A DNA stretch of 64,000 nt from Plantago ovata. Taxonomy: Eukaryota; Streptophyta; Magnoliopsida; Lamiales; Plantaginaceae. The first letter of the stretch is position 1; each line of letters begins with the position of its first letter. The notes under the pieces are model-generated. The model saw only the letters and a list, made by a program, of their open reading frames with translations, had not been told where the DNA came from and searched no databases. Below are positions 1 to 10,727 of the stretch, piece after piece. Where the stretch lies: positions 57,773,253-57,837,252 of the forward strand of contig CM051458.1 of the NCBI GenBank assembly GCA_028274465.1. Reading direction: 5' to 3'. Both the position numbers and the translations under genes were made by a program.

Positions 1-108
1 CTTTTTTATTTATTCTCTTCTTAAATTTTTATTTTTTAACATAAAGTTGTATGACGTATTATACTTAATTTTAGAAATAACCATGATATGTTCTTATCGA
101 AAAAGACA

Positions 109-170
109 TACTTTCTCCGTCCAATAATAAATGTAACACTTGATTTTGTTGACTTTTTCGATGGTCATTT
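109..170. mobile_element. Stowaway-like MITE end (remnant)
   Basis: The stretch beginning CTTTCTCCGTCCAATAATAA after a TA dinucleotide resembles the terminal inverted repeat of plant Stowaway (Tc1/mariner) MITEs. No matching right end was found in the next few hundred bases, so this is at best a one-ended or badly decayed copy. Confidence 0.35.
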
Positions 171-569
171 TGACCTTAAATTATTCTTAAATCATACGAT
201 AAAAATAACTAAAAACATCATATTATGAAACTAGAATGTTTATATGAACCACTTAACAATTGATGAAGAATACCAATTAACATGCGAAAAAGATGCATTG
301 CAGATTTTGAAGTTGAATGTTTCCAAAGTCTAGAGATGTATCTGATGGTTCTTAACTCATCGGAAGAATACTTTTCGTATGTCTAATATAGTTCAATTCA
401 AAACTATTAATTGCATAACTACAAAAACTATATACATTTATATCACACCATTTATATTAGGTTTAACTCAATTAGTTATTTTTTTATTACGTTTGAAGTC
501 ATTATGTAAAGATTATTTATTCACTCCATTTATTTCAATATATTATTTAATAAAATAATAATGTTTTAC

Positions 570-611
570 AAGATTACGCTTCACACGCGTAGCGTGTGAC
601 GCGGTTCCTAG
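570..611 (+). mobile_element. Helitron-like 3' terminus
   Basis: A perfect hairpin at 581-599 (arms TCACACGC and GCGTGTGA around GTA) is followed 8 nt later by CTAG at 608-611 and then T. A GC-rich hairpin just before CTRR, with T as the next base, is the hallmark 3' end of plant Helitrons. The 5' TC end is not identified and may lie before the window. Bases 1-1088 otherwise show only AT-rich non-coding DNA. Confidence 0.55.
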
Positions 612-1088
612 TTATCATCTATGGAGTTCATATCCTAAATAATTATAAGGAACTAATTAGGAGCAATGTTTAGGGAATATGAGACCATAAATATCCATGA
701 TCATCCACCACCCACCCCACTATCCAACTTTCAAATAAAAAATTAATTTATATCTCATCCACATACGTACTCTTCAACCAACCCACGACAACACCTAAAT
801 TCACATTTATCCATGATCATCCACCATCAAACCAGTTCAATTTATTTATTTTTTCACTTTCTTATTATCATTTACTAATTATAATATAATAATTAAATAT
901 AATTATAAAATTACTAAATTAATTTAGAAATTTTTTCCAATGTTCCGAAATAACAAATTAAGCATTATATTAATAAAGTAAAACCATGACCAAAGAAAAA
1001 CAAATTAATACTACAATACTTTCATAAATTGATTACACCGAAAAACATGCAATGCCGAATTATGAAAAAACAAAATAAAAAAACATAT

Positions 1089-1330
1089 TTAGTCGTCCTC
1101 ATTGAAATTCTCCCATATGTGCTAGCGCAATCAAGTCATCTATTAGTTCCTTGTGCGCCTCTCTGTTCCAAAGTTGATCCATGTTAGTCATATACTGGGT
1201 TAGACTTGCAACTCGTTCCGTGGAGAAGTTGAAAATGGGATCCACATAGCCTTCTTCAGGCTCTTCTTGATTGGCCTGCCTAGTCCGATCTTTCATTAAT
1301 TCTTTGGGATCGGTATAGTTTAGATAATCT
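1089..1330 (-). pseudogene. Possible PIF/Harbinger-type transposase C-terminal remnant
   Basis: The minus-strand frame reads a polar tail with REAHKELIDDLIA. After a one-base frame change it reads HIWENFNEDD followed by TAA at 1091-1089. Tails of the form H-x-L-x-x-D-L-I-x-H-I-W are typical of plant Harbinger transposases and the related ALP1/HARBI1 proteins. No upstream catalytic DDE region is present. The sequence before it (to about 1599) is open but unrecognised and may be unrelated. The family assignment rests on this short motif alone. Confidence 0.35.
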
Positions 1331-1844
1331 AGGACACTATTACTAACAATTTTTTGTTTTAATTTCAGATAATATAAAAATAAATTTAAAAATAATGTAA
1401 AAAAAAGGCAATAGGAGGGGGACAAGTGTTCCCCTCCACAGTAGTGGGCTCTTGGCCGATCATAAATGATCGCCAAAGCTCTTTTATTTGTTTTAAATTC
1501 TTGGTTCATGTTGCCTGCTCCCACCAATTGTTGCCCACCATGAACCGATTTCATGGTCCAAGTTACACCTAATTTGGATTTAAGCTGATTCAATCCCAAT
1601 TTAAATATAATCTTGTGGATCTGCAGCGAAAAAAAATCCCATTTTTTTCAAGCATCTTACAGTGAGAAAGTCCAAATATAGTTTAGAGAGGGGAAGTCCA
1701 CACATAGCAATCTTCTTCAACGCAGGTGAATCAACGTTAGAATTCGGAAAACCATACCTTGTCTCCTCTTCTTTAGTCATTCATGGTGTTCCATGTTTTT
1801 TTACATTTCTTCTTCTTCTTCACGCATTTTAGTGAGAGATCTCC

Positions 1845-2348
1845 TGTAACACCCTAGAAGTTAATGGTGTTAAAACATACACACAATATGCAAGATATAT
1901 TTGGTATTACGTTTTATTGCCAAATAAGACTTACCAGTCCAGTTCACATTACACGACAAATTCAAGTGGCTATGAACCAACATTCTTGTCAACTATAAAT
2001 TTTTATCCATTTATGAGTCTTCACTCTTCGTGGACCCATGCGGTCCTTGAGCATTTTCTGGTTAGTCGTCTTGATTCTCACAAAAAACAATTCACCTGTA
2101 AAAGTTTAAAAATATTGGGGTGAGCCAAACGAGCTCAGTGGGTGAAAGGGGAGGGATTTTCTTGTGAAAAAATTATCTTTCTTATGATTATTTACGTGTT
2201 AAATCCTTCAACTTCACTGAGATATTTATTAAATTCCTGTGTGGTTTTAAGCCACATCACTAAATCTAAGTTAATTATATTATTTTACCCATCATGAAAT
2301 AGTATACACATTAGGATGAGGTGTTCTTATTGAATTCACTTATGAAAC
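1845..2348 (+). mobile_element. Probable decayed Gypsy LTR segment
   Basis: It begins TGTAACACCCTAG, the usual start of plant Gypsy LTRs. It contains GAGCTCAGTGGG near 2130 and ACTTCACTGAGATATTTAT near 2211-2229, motifs of the kind found in chromovirus LTRs, including those of G1 here. No end or target-site duplication was found. It is interrupted by the solo LTR at 2349 and may continue at 3318. Confidence 0.3.
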
Positions 2349-3312
2349 TGTTGATAGGTAATTAGTGCTTTCCTCTGGAGCGTGATCGTAGGGCGAAGGT
2401 TCTAGAGCGTCCTTCACATTCAAGTGCCTTTTGTACTGTACCTAGGACCTGAGGTATAAATTAGCAAGAGGGGGGATTAGTGCCACAAGCCCGGCTTGTC
2501 AATGATCAAGCCGGAGGAACGACTTTACGTGTAGTGAGTTGGTAGGCATCCGCATCCCTAGTAAATATAGAGTGAGAAAGTAGTGTGATGGGATTTCACA
2601 ATGATTGAATGATTGATACCTTGATTTGAGTGAGCTCATATTTATACTAGCAATAGAATATTGCCTGGTCACTTAGGATCGTGACAAGTGTCCGACCATG
2701 ATTGAGTCTTTCATGGGCTTAGGCCCATTTGGAGTGACCCATGGGCTTTGGCCCAGATCTTCCACTAGGGTTGGCAGGGGAAAATTGGTCATCCTTGGTA
2801 CCAAAGTGCTCCCAGGGCGGATGTCGCCCTAGTACCGTCCGAGGACGGGGTAGTAGGGCGACCGCCGAGCTTCTAAGGTCCGAGGACCACCTTTTCCTTG
2901 GGACATGTTGATTCTTCCTTGATGTAAGGAGTTATGTCCGGCCACCTGTGGTAGTAGGGCACAAGGGCACTCGTCCGACTACCAGTGCTAGTAGGGTAGA
3001 AGGGCACCAGACTTGTTCCTCTTGGCGTGCTACTAGGGCGACCCTATGTAGCCGGAGGTTGTGGTGAAGCCCGATGATCTCTTTGCCTGGCTTGCCTTTC
3101 TCCTAGCTGGTGGCTACTAGGGCTTTGTCCTGCTAGTAGGGCAGCTCAATGGCTAGTAGGGCAGTTGTACTTCTAGGTCAAGCATAATGACTTAGGCTAT
3201 TTTGCCTAGTCTCTTGTCTGGCCATGGTGATGGGTAATCGGACCCTTCTATCATGGTCAGCCCATGACGCCCTAGTACGCTCTTGGGGGTTGGACATATT
3301 CCGACACCAACA
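2349..3312 (-). mobile_element. Solo LTR (964 bp), TSD GAAAC
   Basis: The segment starts TGTTGATAGG and ends ACACCAACA, so it has TG...CA ends. It is flanked by a perfect 5-bp duplication, GAAAC, at 2344-2348 and 3313-3317. This is the signature of a complete LTR left after LTR-LTR recombination. The minus strand carries a TATA-like TATAAATATGAG near 2645-2656, which suggests minus orientation. The part between about 2810 and 3180 holds many dispersed copies of CTAGTAGGGC. No coding sequence is present, and I cannot name the family. Confidence 0.75.
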
Positions 3313-3421
3313 GAAACTAAGGATATCACGAGAAGTTGAATCTTTTTCAAATGAGGTTGTCATGAACTCTCGCCCTTCATGATAAATTTAATATCCTTTA
3401 AATAAGATTGATACACACATT

Positions 3422-4166
3422 GGGATCTCTTTCTAACGAGGTTGTCGTCCTCAATTTAGTGGGGGATCTCTTTTTAACGAGGTTTCCGCCCTCAATTTAG
3501 TGGGGATCTCCTTTTAACGAGGTTTTCCCCTCGATTTAGTGGGGGTCTCTTTTTAACGAGGTTGCCACCCTCAAGTTAGTGGGGATATCTTTTTAACGAG
3601 GTTGCCGCCCTCAGTTTAGTCGGGATCTCTGTTTATCGAGGTTGTCGCCCTCGGTTTAGTGGGGGGTCTCTTTTTAACGAGGTTGTCGCCCTCAATACAG
3701 TGGGATCTCTTTTAACGAGGTTGCCTCCCTCGATTTAGTGGGGATTTCTTTTTAACGAGGTTGCCGCCCACAAGTTAGTGGGGATCTCTTTTTAACGAGG
3801 TTTCCGCCCTCGGTTCAGTGGGGATCTCTTTTCAACGAGGTTACCGCCCTCAATATAGTGGGATCTCTTTTAAACGAGGTTGTTGTCCTCACTTTGGTGG
3901 GGATCACTTTTTATCGAGGTTGCCACCCTCGGTTTAGTGGGAATCTCTTTAATGAGGTTGCCACACTCGGTTTAGTGGGGATCTCTTTTTAACGAGGTTG
4001 CCGCCCTCAATATAGTGGGATCTCTTTTTAACGAGGTTGACTCCCTCAATTTAGTGGGGATCTCTTTTTAACGAGGTTGTCGCCCTCAAGTTAGTGGGGA
4101 TCTCTTTTAACGAGGTTGCCGCCCTCAGTTTAGTGGTGATATCTTTTTATCGAGGTTGCCACCCTC
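3422..4166. repeat. Minisatellite, 19 copies of a ~40-bp unit
   Basis: I count nineteen head-to-tail units of 38-42 bp. Each has a GATCTCTTTTTAACGAGG half followed by TTGCCGCCCTC and a TTTAGTGGG-type tail. Units differ by point changes, by the length of the T run and by the number of G residues at the joint. Some neighbouring blocks look alike (the AATATAGTGGG variants), suggesting higher-order amplification. It lies in decayed LTR-type DNA and ends abruptly after ACCCTC. Confidence 0.92.
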
Positions 4167-4169
4167 TTT

Positions 4170-4880
4170 CATGGATTAGTATTTTAACGATTTTTAAGCA
4201 CTTCATAATGTTTAAATATGTCGTTCTTTATCGTAAGTCTATCTCGCGTTCAATTTATTCATTATTAGATCCGAGAATCCAATGTTGTATTTTCTATTTA
4301 TAGTGGATTTTATAAAACTGCAGCAGATTATCCTACGAATTTATCAAAACTTCTAATTTTCATCACCCAAGCCTCATTTCATACATGCATTGTAATTTCA
4401 ACAAGATTGAAACCCATTTGTTTGAGTTTATAACATTTTCAAAAACTAACTTTGATTATAAGGGTTCAAGAAACCAAGATTAGTACATGTATACAACAAT
4501 AGTTTGATTATAGAGAGATTTAACAGATAAGTAGAGAATTATACCCACCATAGCCTTTCTTGATAGTTTTGTTGACACTCTTATGGTATTTTGCTTTCTT
4601 CTTATTTCACCCTCTTGATTACTCACTCTTTGAGTGTATTATCTTCCAAAATTTGGGAAAATAAAGAGTTAGTTCATTTTCTTGTAAAATTCTTCATTCT
4701 TGAATAGATGATGGTTTTGATTGTATCATTAGAAAGCTTGAGATATGGAGATTTAAGAATTTACCTTGCATGTAAGATCAAGGAAATGGAAGGTGTGAAG
4801 ATGGAGGGGCCGAGAGTTTGGATGAAGGAGGAGAGATTATCTTCTATTTCTATTTTTAGTAGTGTGTTGTAAAAGAATGT
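4170..4880. other. Non-coding AT-rich DNA, nothing recognised
   Basis: There are only short frames and no recognisable protein, RNA or terminal repeat. After virtual removal of G1, this DNA joins the sequence at 16958, which is also unrecognised. Confidence 0.5.
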
Positions 4881-5537
4881 GATGTTGTAACGCCCCGTAT
4901 TTTTTTTAATCATTTATTTTAATTATTTAATTATCTCAATAATTTATTTTATTTTGTTTTTATTTAATTTCTTTCCCGTGCAATCGAATTCGTCATTTGA
5001 TAGTTCGCGTAGGATTTTCGCTTCGTCCCGTTTTGGATCGGCTAGCAAGCTGATTATTGAGGCCCAAATAGAATTGAACTACTGGCCCATTACCTTGGCC
5101 CAACGCAGCAGGACCGATCTGGAGGCCCAAACCCATGTCTCAACTCAAACCCTAAACCTAGACTCATTTCCTTCCTCCTCATTTATTCTCCTACGCCTCC
5201 ACTATTTGAAAGGAAGAAAGAAAAAAAAAAACAAACCACAACTCTCTCGTCTCTCCCCCGCCTCCATCATCATCTCCATTCTCTCATCACCATCAAACAT
5301 CATTATCCGCCGACTTCATCCCCCGCCGCCGCCGCTGTCGATCGACCTCCGATCCCTCCACCTTGGCCGCGACCACCGCCGCCGCCTCCGGTCAAGCCTT
5401 TGGCCCGTCTCCAGCTGTGTTCCGATTCGATTCTGCCGCTGTACTTTGTTCGGTTCTGTTTGGTCTCCGACTGCTGCTCCGTTCGGTCCGTGCCGTCCCA
5501 TTCAGCTCACCGCCGGTCCCGTGCTCCGACCCGATCT

Positions 5538-5672
5538 GGTTCCGTCCACGCCGCCAAGCTCCGATCGAGCTCTGCCACCGCCGATCCGATCCGGTTCCGT
5601 CCGCGCCGCCAAGCTCCGATCGAGCTCTGCCACCGCCGCCTCGATCCGATCCGGTTCCGTCACGCGCCGCCA
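5538..5672 (+). repeat. 55-bp tandem repeat in G1 LTR CpG-rich block
   Basis: Two full units and part of a third start GGTTCCGTCC at 5538, 5593 and about 5650. Each holds GCCGCCAAGCTCCGATCGAG. The same array recurs in the 3' LTR near 9200-9330. The high GC content leaves several reading frames open across this block, but none resembles a protein. Confidence 0.75.
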
Positions 5673-6448
5673 GTCTACCGGTTCGGGCCTGCCTGTTTCA
5701 ATCCCGGCTCGACTCCGTTCCGTCCATTTCCGGTAAGTTTCCGTACGGCTCTGGTTTCATTTGATTGAAATCAAATCTCGATTTTGAGTTCGATGTTTTC
5801 CTTGATACGCAGTTTTATTCGGTTTAGCTCCGTTCGGTGCGTTGCTCCGATCGGCTCGCGACTCCGGCTCCGGCAGTGTGCGCACGCTGCTCGGTTCGAT
5901 CTCCGTTCCTGTTCGTTTTCCGTTGTTGTTGACGTTCGAATTAATCTCAACTCGATCCGAAAGGTAGTGCTCTCGATTCTGTTTCTTCTACCTTTCGTTT
6001 TTTCATTTTGGTTATTACGATTTTTGGACGATTTTACCCTTGATATGTTCTGGATATTACCATATTACCCCTGAATCGAACCTGGATTTGACAATTTTAC
6101 CCCTGGACGTGTTCTGGACCTTTTTGCCCTTCCGTATTGGACTGATGATTTAGATTATTACCTCGATTTTGAATCTGAATTGACCGTTATACCCTTGCAG
6201 TTGGACTGAATTTTGGATTGTTAATGACTATGTTTTCGAATTGACCTTGGAAATTACACAATTACCCCTGTTGACTGTGACTTGACGTTTATACCCTTGA
6301 ACCGAGTCTGGACCGTAAATAGTTAGTTGGACTGCCGACTGATGTTGACTTTTGCCCTTCCTATCTTGGGTTGTGAAACTGTGATAAGCTTTTCGTATTT
6401 CAAACTAAATGACCTTCAAGTCCGTTTTCTTTAAAACTTTGTAACAAC

Positions 6449-6515
6449 TTGGGGGCTAGCATAGTTGGTTTGGTGCAGACTAGTTCAACCTTAAGGTCCA
6501 TAGTTCGAGCCCCTT
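6449..6515 (+). other. tRNA-like block in G1 LTR (A and B box)
   Basis: TAGCATAGTTGG (6457-6468) fits the Pol III A box. AGTTCGAGCCC (6502-6512) fits the B box at tRNA-like spacing. GCAT and GTGC can pair as a D stem around the GTTGG loop. The T stem and anticodon stem pair poorly and there is no clear acceptor stem, so this is not a functional tRNA gene. The 3' LTR holds the same block at about 15803-15868. Equivalent blocks in the G2-family LTRs are listed separately. Confidence 0.6.
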
Positions 6516-7611
6516 CTTTGCCCATTCTTCACCGACCTTTTTATTTTCATTCGTTTAGCTTTTGTTCGATTTCTAGTTAGTGACTAGACGCTTTCTGTTT
6601 AGGTGCTCCGTCCGTTAGCTCTTAGTGCGCGTTGATCTTGTGGCTCATTGCTTGCAAGGCTTAAGGTGAGTGTTCACCCCTAAACTTATCTATTTGTGAA
6701 AAACTGGAAGGCTATGTGACAATCTGTATCTATTACTATATATACTGTTTTACTCTATGCTTCCGCGTAAAAGTAACTAAGTCCTAAGTATGACTATTTA
6801 CTTTCTCTGTTTATTGCTACTCTGTTCTGGATTAACTTTTCTGCAGGAACACTTCTCGGTGTTTGATTGTTCGTATCTGTTTGTTCTGTATCTGTTCTGT
6901 CTGTTTCTGTGTGACCGGTCGATTAGGTCGTAATTAGGTAGGCTTGGGTAGTAGAGGACTATCGGGCTTGCTTGGTTATTGCCTAGTCTAATCCCTTACG
7001 CGCGAGGCAGAAGTCGCTGAGGTCTATTAGGGTCGTAGGTTCTGTTTCCCCAAAGTACATGGGGGTTTCTGTTTCTGTCCGGAGTTGTATACCCTCTGGA
7101 GGGAGCTATAAGGGCTATTGGGAGTAGGAGCAATAAGGCGGGCTGCACCAACGGACCTCGACTTATCTGTTCTGTCTTTCTGTTCTGTTATCTGTTATGT
7201 TTGTTACATTATCTGCTGAAAAGGATTTTGATTTCAAAAATTGTTTACTTTCTGTTTGTTAACTTAGAACCTCACTGAGATCCTTTATCTCACACTCTCT
7301 CTGTTTTCAAAATTCCTTCCTTCCAGATACTACTTAGGATGCACGCGAGTAGAATGCCAGCGACTAAGAGAAGGGTCTGGGGTGTCTTTGGGAATTTATT
7401 TCAAAATAAGAAGATGAAACTTTTCACTGTCTTCAATAGTTGTTATTCATTTGATTTCTAAGTTACCGTTGGATATTTACTTGATTCTGTTAGCGCTGTG
7501 CGCGTCAAATATTATTATGGCATTTATTGCCGACCGTTGTTTTTAAAATTATTTCGGATTTTTTCCTTTCAAGAGATTATTTTGTTTTCTAAAAACCGAT
7601 ACCGTTACAGA

Positions 7612-7623
7612 TGGTATCAGAGC
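7612..7623 (+). promoter_or_regulatory. G1 primer-binding site (tRNA-iMet)
   Basis: TGGTATCAGAGC, the standard plant primer-binding site complementary to the 3' end of initiator tRNA-Met, lies 2 nt after the LTR end. Confidence 0.95.
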
Positions 7624-7805
7624 TTGAGTTCAAACTCGAGCTTGCTAGGATAGGGTCTTTTGGCCTTTTGGGGTGCGTGTGAGGGTCCAAGTCACTGGAT
7701 TAGATTGAGTAGTCTTCGTTCTGTCTCTTTTAAAGTTTGGTCTTCCACATTAACTCTGAACGAGGATTGAAGCCTAAGATCAGGTTTAACCTGTTTGGAA
7801 TCGAG

Positions 7806-8285
7806 ATGTCAACTTACGCGAAGTCCGTGGAAAGAGTTGCTGAAGTGGAGAACGGATTAGGAGAGCTTGAGAGCTATGAATCTCATTGATCTGGAAAAAG
7901 GGGTTCTGATCACGTGAGTGGCGAGGATCGTCCGTCTCCATCCAAGTGTCCTAGCAATCAGCGGGAAAGTCGACCCCGTCAACTCGATGATATTATTGGA
8001 GAGTCAACTAGCGTAAAGTGTAATTTCTATGGAGGAACAACTCACAAGGAAGATAACTGCTGGAAGAAGAAGGGTTTGTGTTTGGCTTGTGGCAGCAGGG
8101 ACCATAAGGTGAACGAATGTCTGAGGCGTCGCTCTCTAATTAGGGAAGGACGTCCTGGTAACGAGGTTTTGAAAGACCAAGGAGTTGGTGCAACCACCAA
8201 AGGGAAGGTCCACAGTGGGGTTGGACTTGGGGCTCTGTCAGCAAATGTGGCAAAAGGTACGCACGTTTGGACAAACCTCTTCTAA
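7806..8285 (+). pseudogene. G1 gag zinc-knuckle remnant
   Basis: Two CCHC-type knuckles are recognisable. The first reads CNFYGGTTHKEDNC, where a Tyr replaces the second Cys. The second is intact: CLACGSRDHKVNEC. They align with [14 protein letters not shown] and [14 protein letters not shown] of the G2 polyprotein, so this is the nucleocapsid part of a chromovirus Gag. The frame 7914-8285 stops soon after (FGLG-like end lost; last residues VWTNLF). A short frame from ATG 7806 (MSTYAKSVERV...) lies where G2 has its leader ORF region. The protease and everything after it is deleted: the purine tract follows less than 300 bp downstream. Confidence 0.8.
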
Positions 8286-8550
8286 GTCGTGTTTGTTTAT
8301 CGAACTGCACTTCTTTTGCTAGGATAAATTCATGTGAAGGTTAGGTACCGGCTTATTGAGGACTTGTTACTTGGAAGCGTTTGGTTGTAGAGGTAGGCTC
8401 CGTTTCCTTTAGGCTAGCTTCGATTTTTATTAACTTTTAACTTGCGAGTTTATTCTTTCATCCGTCGTTTGAAGTTGAAGACTTTCGTTTCTCCGTTCCA
8501 CGTTCCTTAGTTTCGCGCTAGTTAAGTTTCGAGGATGAAACTTCTTTTAA

Positions 8551-8561
8551 GGGTGGTGGAG
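8551..8561 (+). promoter_or_regulatory. G1 polypurine tract
   Basis: GGGTGGTGGAG lies immediately before the 3' LTR start and is the expected plus-strand primer. Confidence 0.85.
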
Positions 8562-9519
8562 TGTAACGCCCTGTATTTTTTTTAATCATTTATTTTAATT
8601 ATTTAATTATCTCAATAATTTATTTTATTTGGTTTTTATTTAATTTCTTTCCCGCGCAATCGAATTCGTCATTTGATAGTTCGCGTAGGATTTTCGCCTC
8701 GTCCCGTTTTGGATCGGCTAGCAAGCTGATTATTGAGGCCCAATTAGAATTGAACTACTGGCCCATTACCTTGACCCAACGCAGCAGGACCGATCTGGAG
8801 GCCCAAACCCATGTCTCAACTCAAACCCTAAACCTAGACTCATTTCCTTCCTCCTCATTTCTTCTCCTACGCCTCCACTATCTGAAAGGAAGAAAGAAAA
8901 GAAGAACAAACCACAACTCTCTCGTCTCTCCCCCGCCTCCATCATCATCTCCATTCTCTCATCACCGTCAAACATCATTATCCGCCGACTTCATCCCCCG
9001 CCGCCGCCGCCGTTGATCGACCACCGCCGCCGCCTCTGGTCCGTTTTGGAACTCCGGTCAAGCCTTTGGCCCGTCTCTAGCTGTGTTCCGGTTCGATTCT
9101 GCCACCGTACTTTGTTCGGTTCTGTTCGGTCTTCGACTGCTGCTCCGTCTGGTCCGTGCCGTCCCGTTCAGCTAACCGTCGGTCCCGTGCTCCGACCGAT
9201 CTGGTTCCGTCCGCGTCGCCAATCTCCGATCGAGCTCTGCCACCGCCGATCCGATCCGGTTCTGTCCACGCCGCCAAGCTCCGATCGAGCTCTGCCACCG
9301 CCGATTCGATCCGATCCGGTTCCGTCACGCTCCGCCAGTCTAGCGGTTCTGGCCTGCCTGTTTCAATCCCGGCTCGACTCCGTTCCGTCCATTCCCGGTA
9401 AGTATCCGTACGGCTCTGGTTTTGTTTGATTGAAATCAAATCTCGATTTTGAGTTCGATGTTTTCCTTGATACGCAGTTGTATTCGGTTTAGCTCCGTTC
9501 GATGCGTTGCTCCGATCGG
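8562..9519 (+). repeat. G1 3' LTR, left part
   Basis: It matches the 5' LTR from TGTAACGCC through the CpG-rich block to GCTCCGATCGG. It is broken at 9519 by the Athila-like element. The target ATCGG occurs at 9515-9519 and again at 15068-15072. Confidence 0.93.
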
Positions 9520-9766
9520 TGATGAATGTGTATTTTACAATTTCATTTGAGTCTTTTTTAGCTATCCTCTATGTTAATTTAGCTATATGTTAGTGCATTT
9601 TACTAGAATAGTGTCACGTTTCCCTTTAGATTTTATTTTACAGGTTTTGGTTGAAAAACAAGGATTTCCGGGCAATTATATTGAAGTTGACAAGGAATTG
9701 ATGTTCCAGAAGCCTATTTGGAGTATCTGAAGGTTTACGGATAGGATTTGGAGTCTAGGGGTCGAA
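9520..9766 (+). repeat. Athila-like 5' LTR, truncated
   Basis: It matches the first ~247 bp of the 3' LTR (13760 onward) up to GTCTAGGGGTCGAAT. It then jumps to gag sequence. The deletion removed the rest of the LTR (including its TATA box), the primer-binding site and the start of gag. Confidence 0.85.
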
Positions 9767-10341
9767 TATTACGTGATAGGATCCAATATTTCGAGCAAGG
9801 AGAGTATGAGCAGTTTTGTGACGCCTACGAACGTTTTGAGCTGTATAAACGTGAGTGCCCCCATCACCATTTCGAAGATGGGGAGTTGATTTGGTACTTC
9901 GTTGGTGGACTTCGTGAAGAGGAACGACTTATAGTGGATCGGTTGAGCGGCGGTCTGGGAGAATGTACGGTCGACGAGGCAGAAGAAGTCCTCCGTAAGT
10001 ACGCCAGAGGTTCAACACAATCCGATGAGGTCATACCAATTCACATCACCACAAAGGAAGTAGATCGAGGTGAAGCAGGAAGCTCATCCGAGGAGTATTT
10101 TGAAGTCGAAGAAATCAGTGAGGAAGATGCACATGCCGAGCAAGTTGAAGATGACCTTCGTATAGCAAAAGTTGTTGAAGAAGTTGAAGTAACTGAGCAT
10201 CTTACGGAAGAATTCAGCTTGTTGAATTGTGCTGAAGTAGAAGAGGTTCGAGAACTTGAAGAGGAGAAAGGATTGGAAGGCGACGCCCCCCTGGAGGTGG
10301 GGGCGAGTCGCCCAGCATGGGGGGAGAACCGCCTCCCATGA
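9767..10341 (+). pseudogene. Athila-like gag fragment
   Basis: The first ~85 residues of the frame look like the retrotransposon Gag capsid domain: short aromatic blocks EQFCDAYERFELYKRECPHH, then a D-x-x-SGG-type segment (DRLSGGLGECTVDEAEEVL). After this the protein is very acidic (many EE/EV/DD pairs) to its stop at 10341. The open frame extends back into the LTR at 9748 without an ATG, so the true start is deleted. Near 10295-10330 the DNA holds GGGGGCGAGTCGCCC, close to the palindromes of the element's own LTR. No zinc knuckle is seen. Confidence 0.65.
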
Positions 10342-10727
10342 CCAGTGAGCTGGACGACCCCAGCTCCCCTGTTTCTTTACTCCCAGACATTCGCATCAAC
10401 CCAAAACCACTTTCTTCCGTTACTACTGAGGTTCTTAAGTATAAAGAGGTGAATCTACTTCTCCGAGGTGGAAAGCTTGACAAGCAAGATACACAGGAGC
10501 CACCACTAAACAAGCACCTCGATGAAGTCAAAGTGAATGTCCTCCTATTGATGAAGTCCTTATTGGATATGCCTGCAAAGCAAACCAGTCCATTCACCAT
10601 GGTGAGATTTTTGAAGCTTCCTAGGTCTCTTTGCTACATCGGACCAAGAGAATGGCGGCCATCGTGGGGAGGTACTCTTGAGTCCATTCTTGAATACTCA
10701 GCCGACCGAGGCCAAACCGTTCGGTAA
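10317..10727 (+). pseudogene. Athila-like gag-pro remnant, second frame
   Basis: This 136-codon frame overlaps the preceding one in another register. It contains DEVKVNVLLLMKSLLDMPA, which recalls the VEVN-x-PLLDAI segment before the protease in Athila polyproteins. It ends without protease or RT motifs. From 10728 to 11227 follows non-coding 3' sequence. I infer one long gag-pro frame broken by a frameshift near 10320 and then by deletion. Confidence 0.45.

Larger units (their letters stand above)
4886..7609 (+). repeat. G1 5' LTR (2724 bp)
   Basis: It runs from TGTAACGCCC to CCGTTACA, 2 nt before the primer-binding site. In order it contains an AT-rich start, a CpG-rich block (about 5290-5750), a region with many TTACCC(C/T)TG words (about 6020-6300), a tRNA-like block (6449-6515) and a CTCACTGAGATCC motif near 7271. 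Relative to the 3' LTR it lacks roughly 130 bp near 6232, where the 3' copy carries extra sequence at about 15465-15600. Confidence 0.93.

Noticed and set aside
3422..4166. CRISPR-like array
   Set aside because: Units are contiguous with no unique spacers and the genome is a plant's. It is a minisatellite.
4954..5768. Several long overlapping frames (122-260 codons) in the G1 LTR
   Set aside because: They lie in a CpG-rich tandem-repeat block where most frames stay open. The products are Arg/Pro/Ser-rich with no domain, and the same block in other LTRs (9013-9439, 22110-22871, 28857-29312, 42320-42835) shows the same artefact on both strands.
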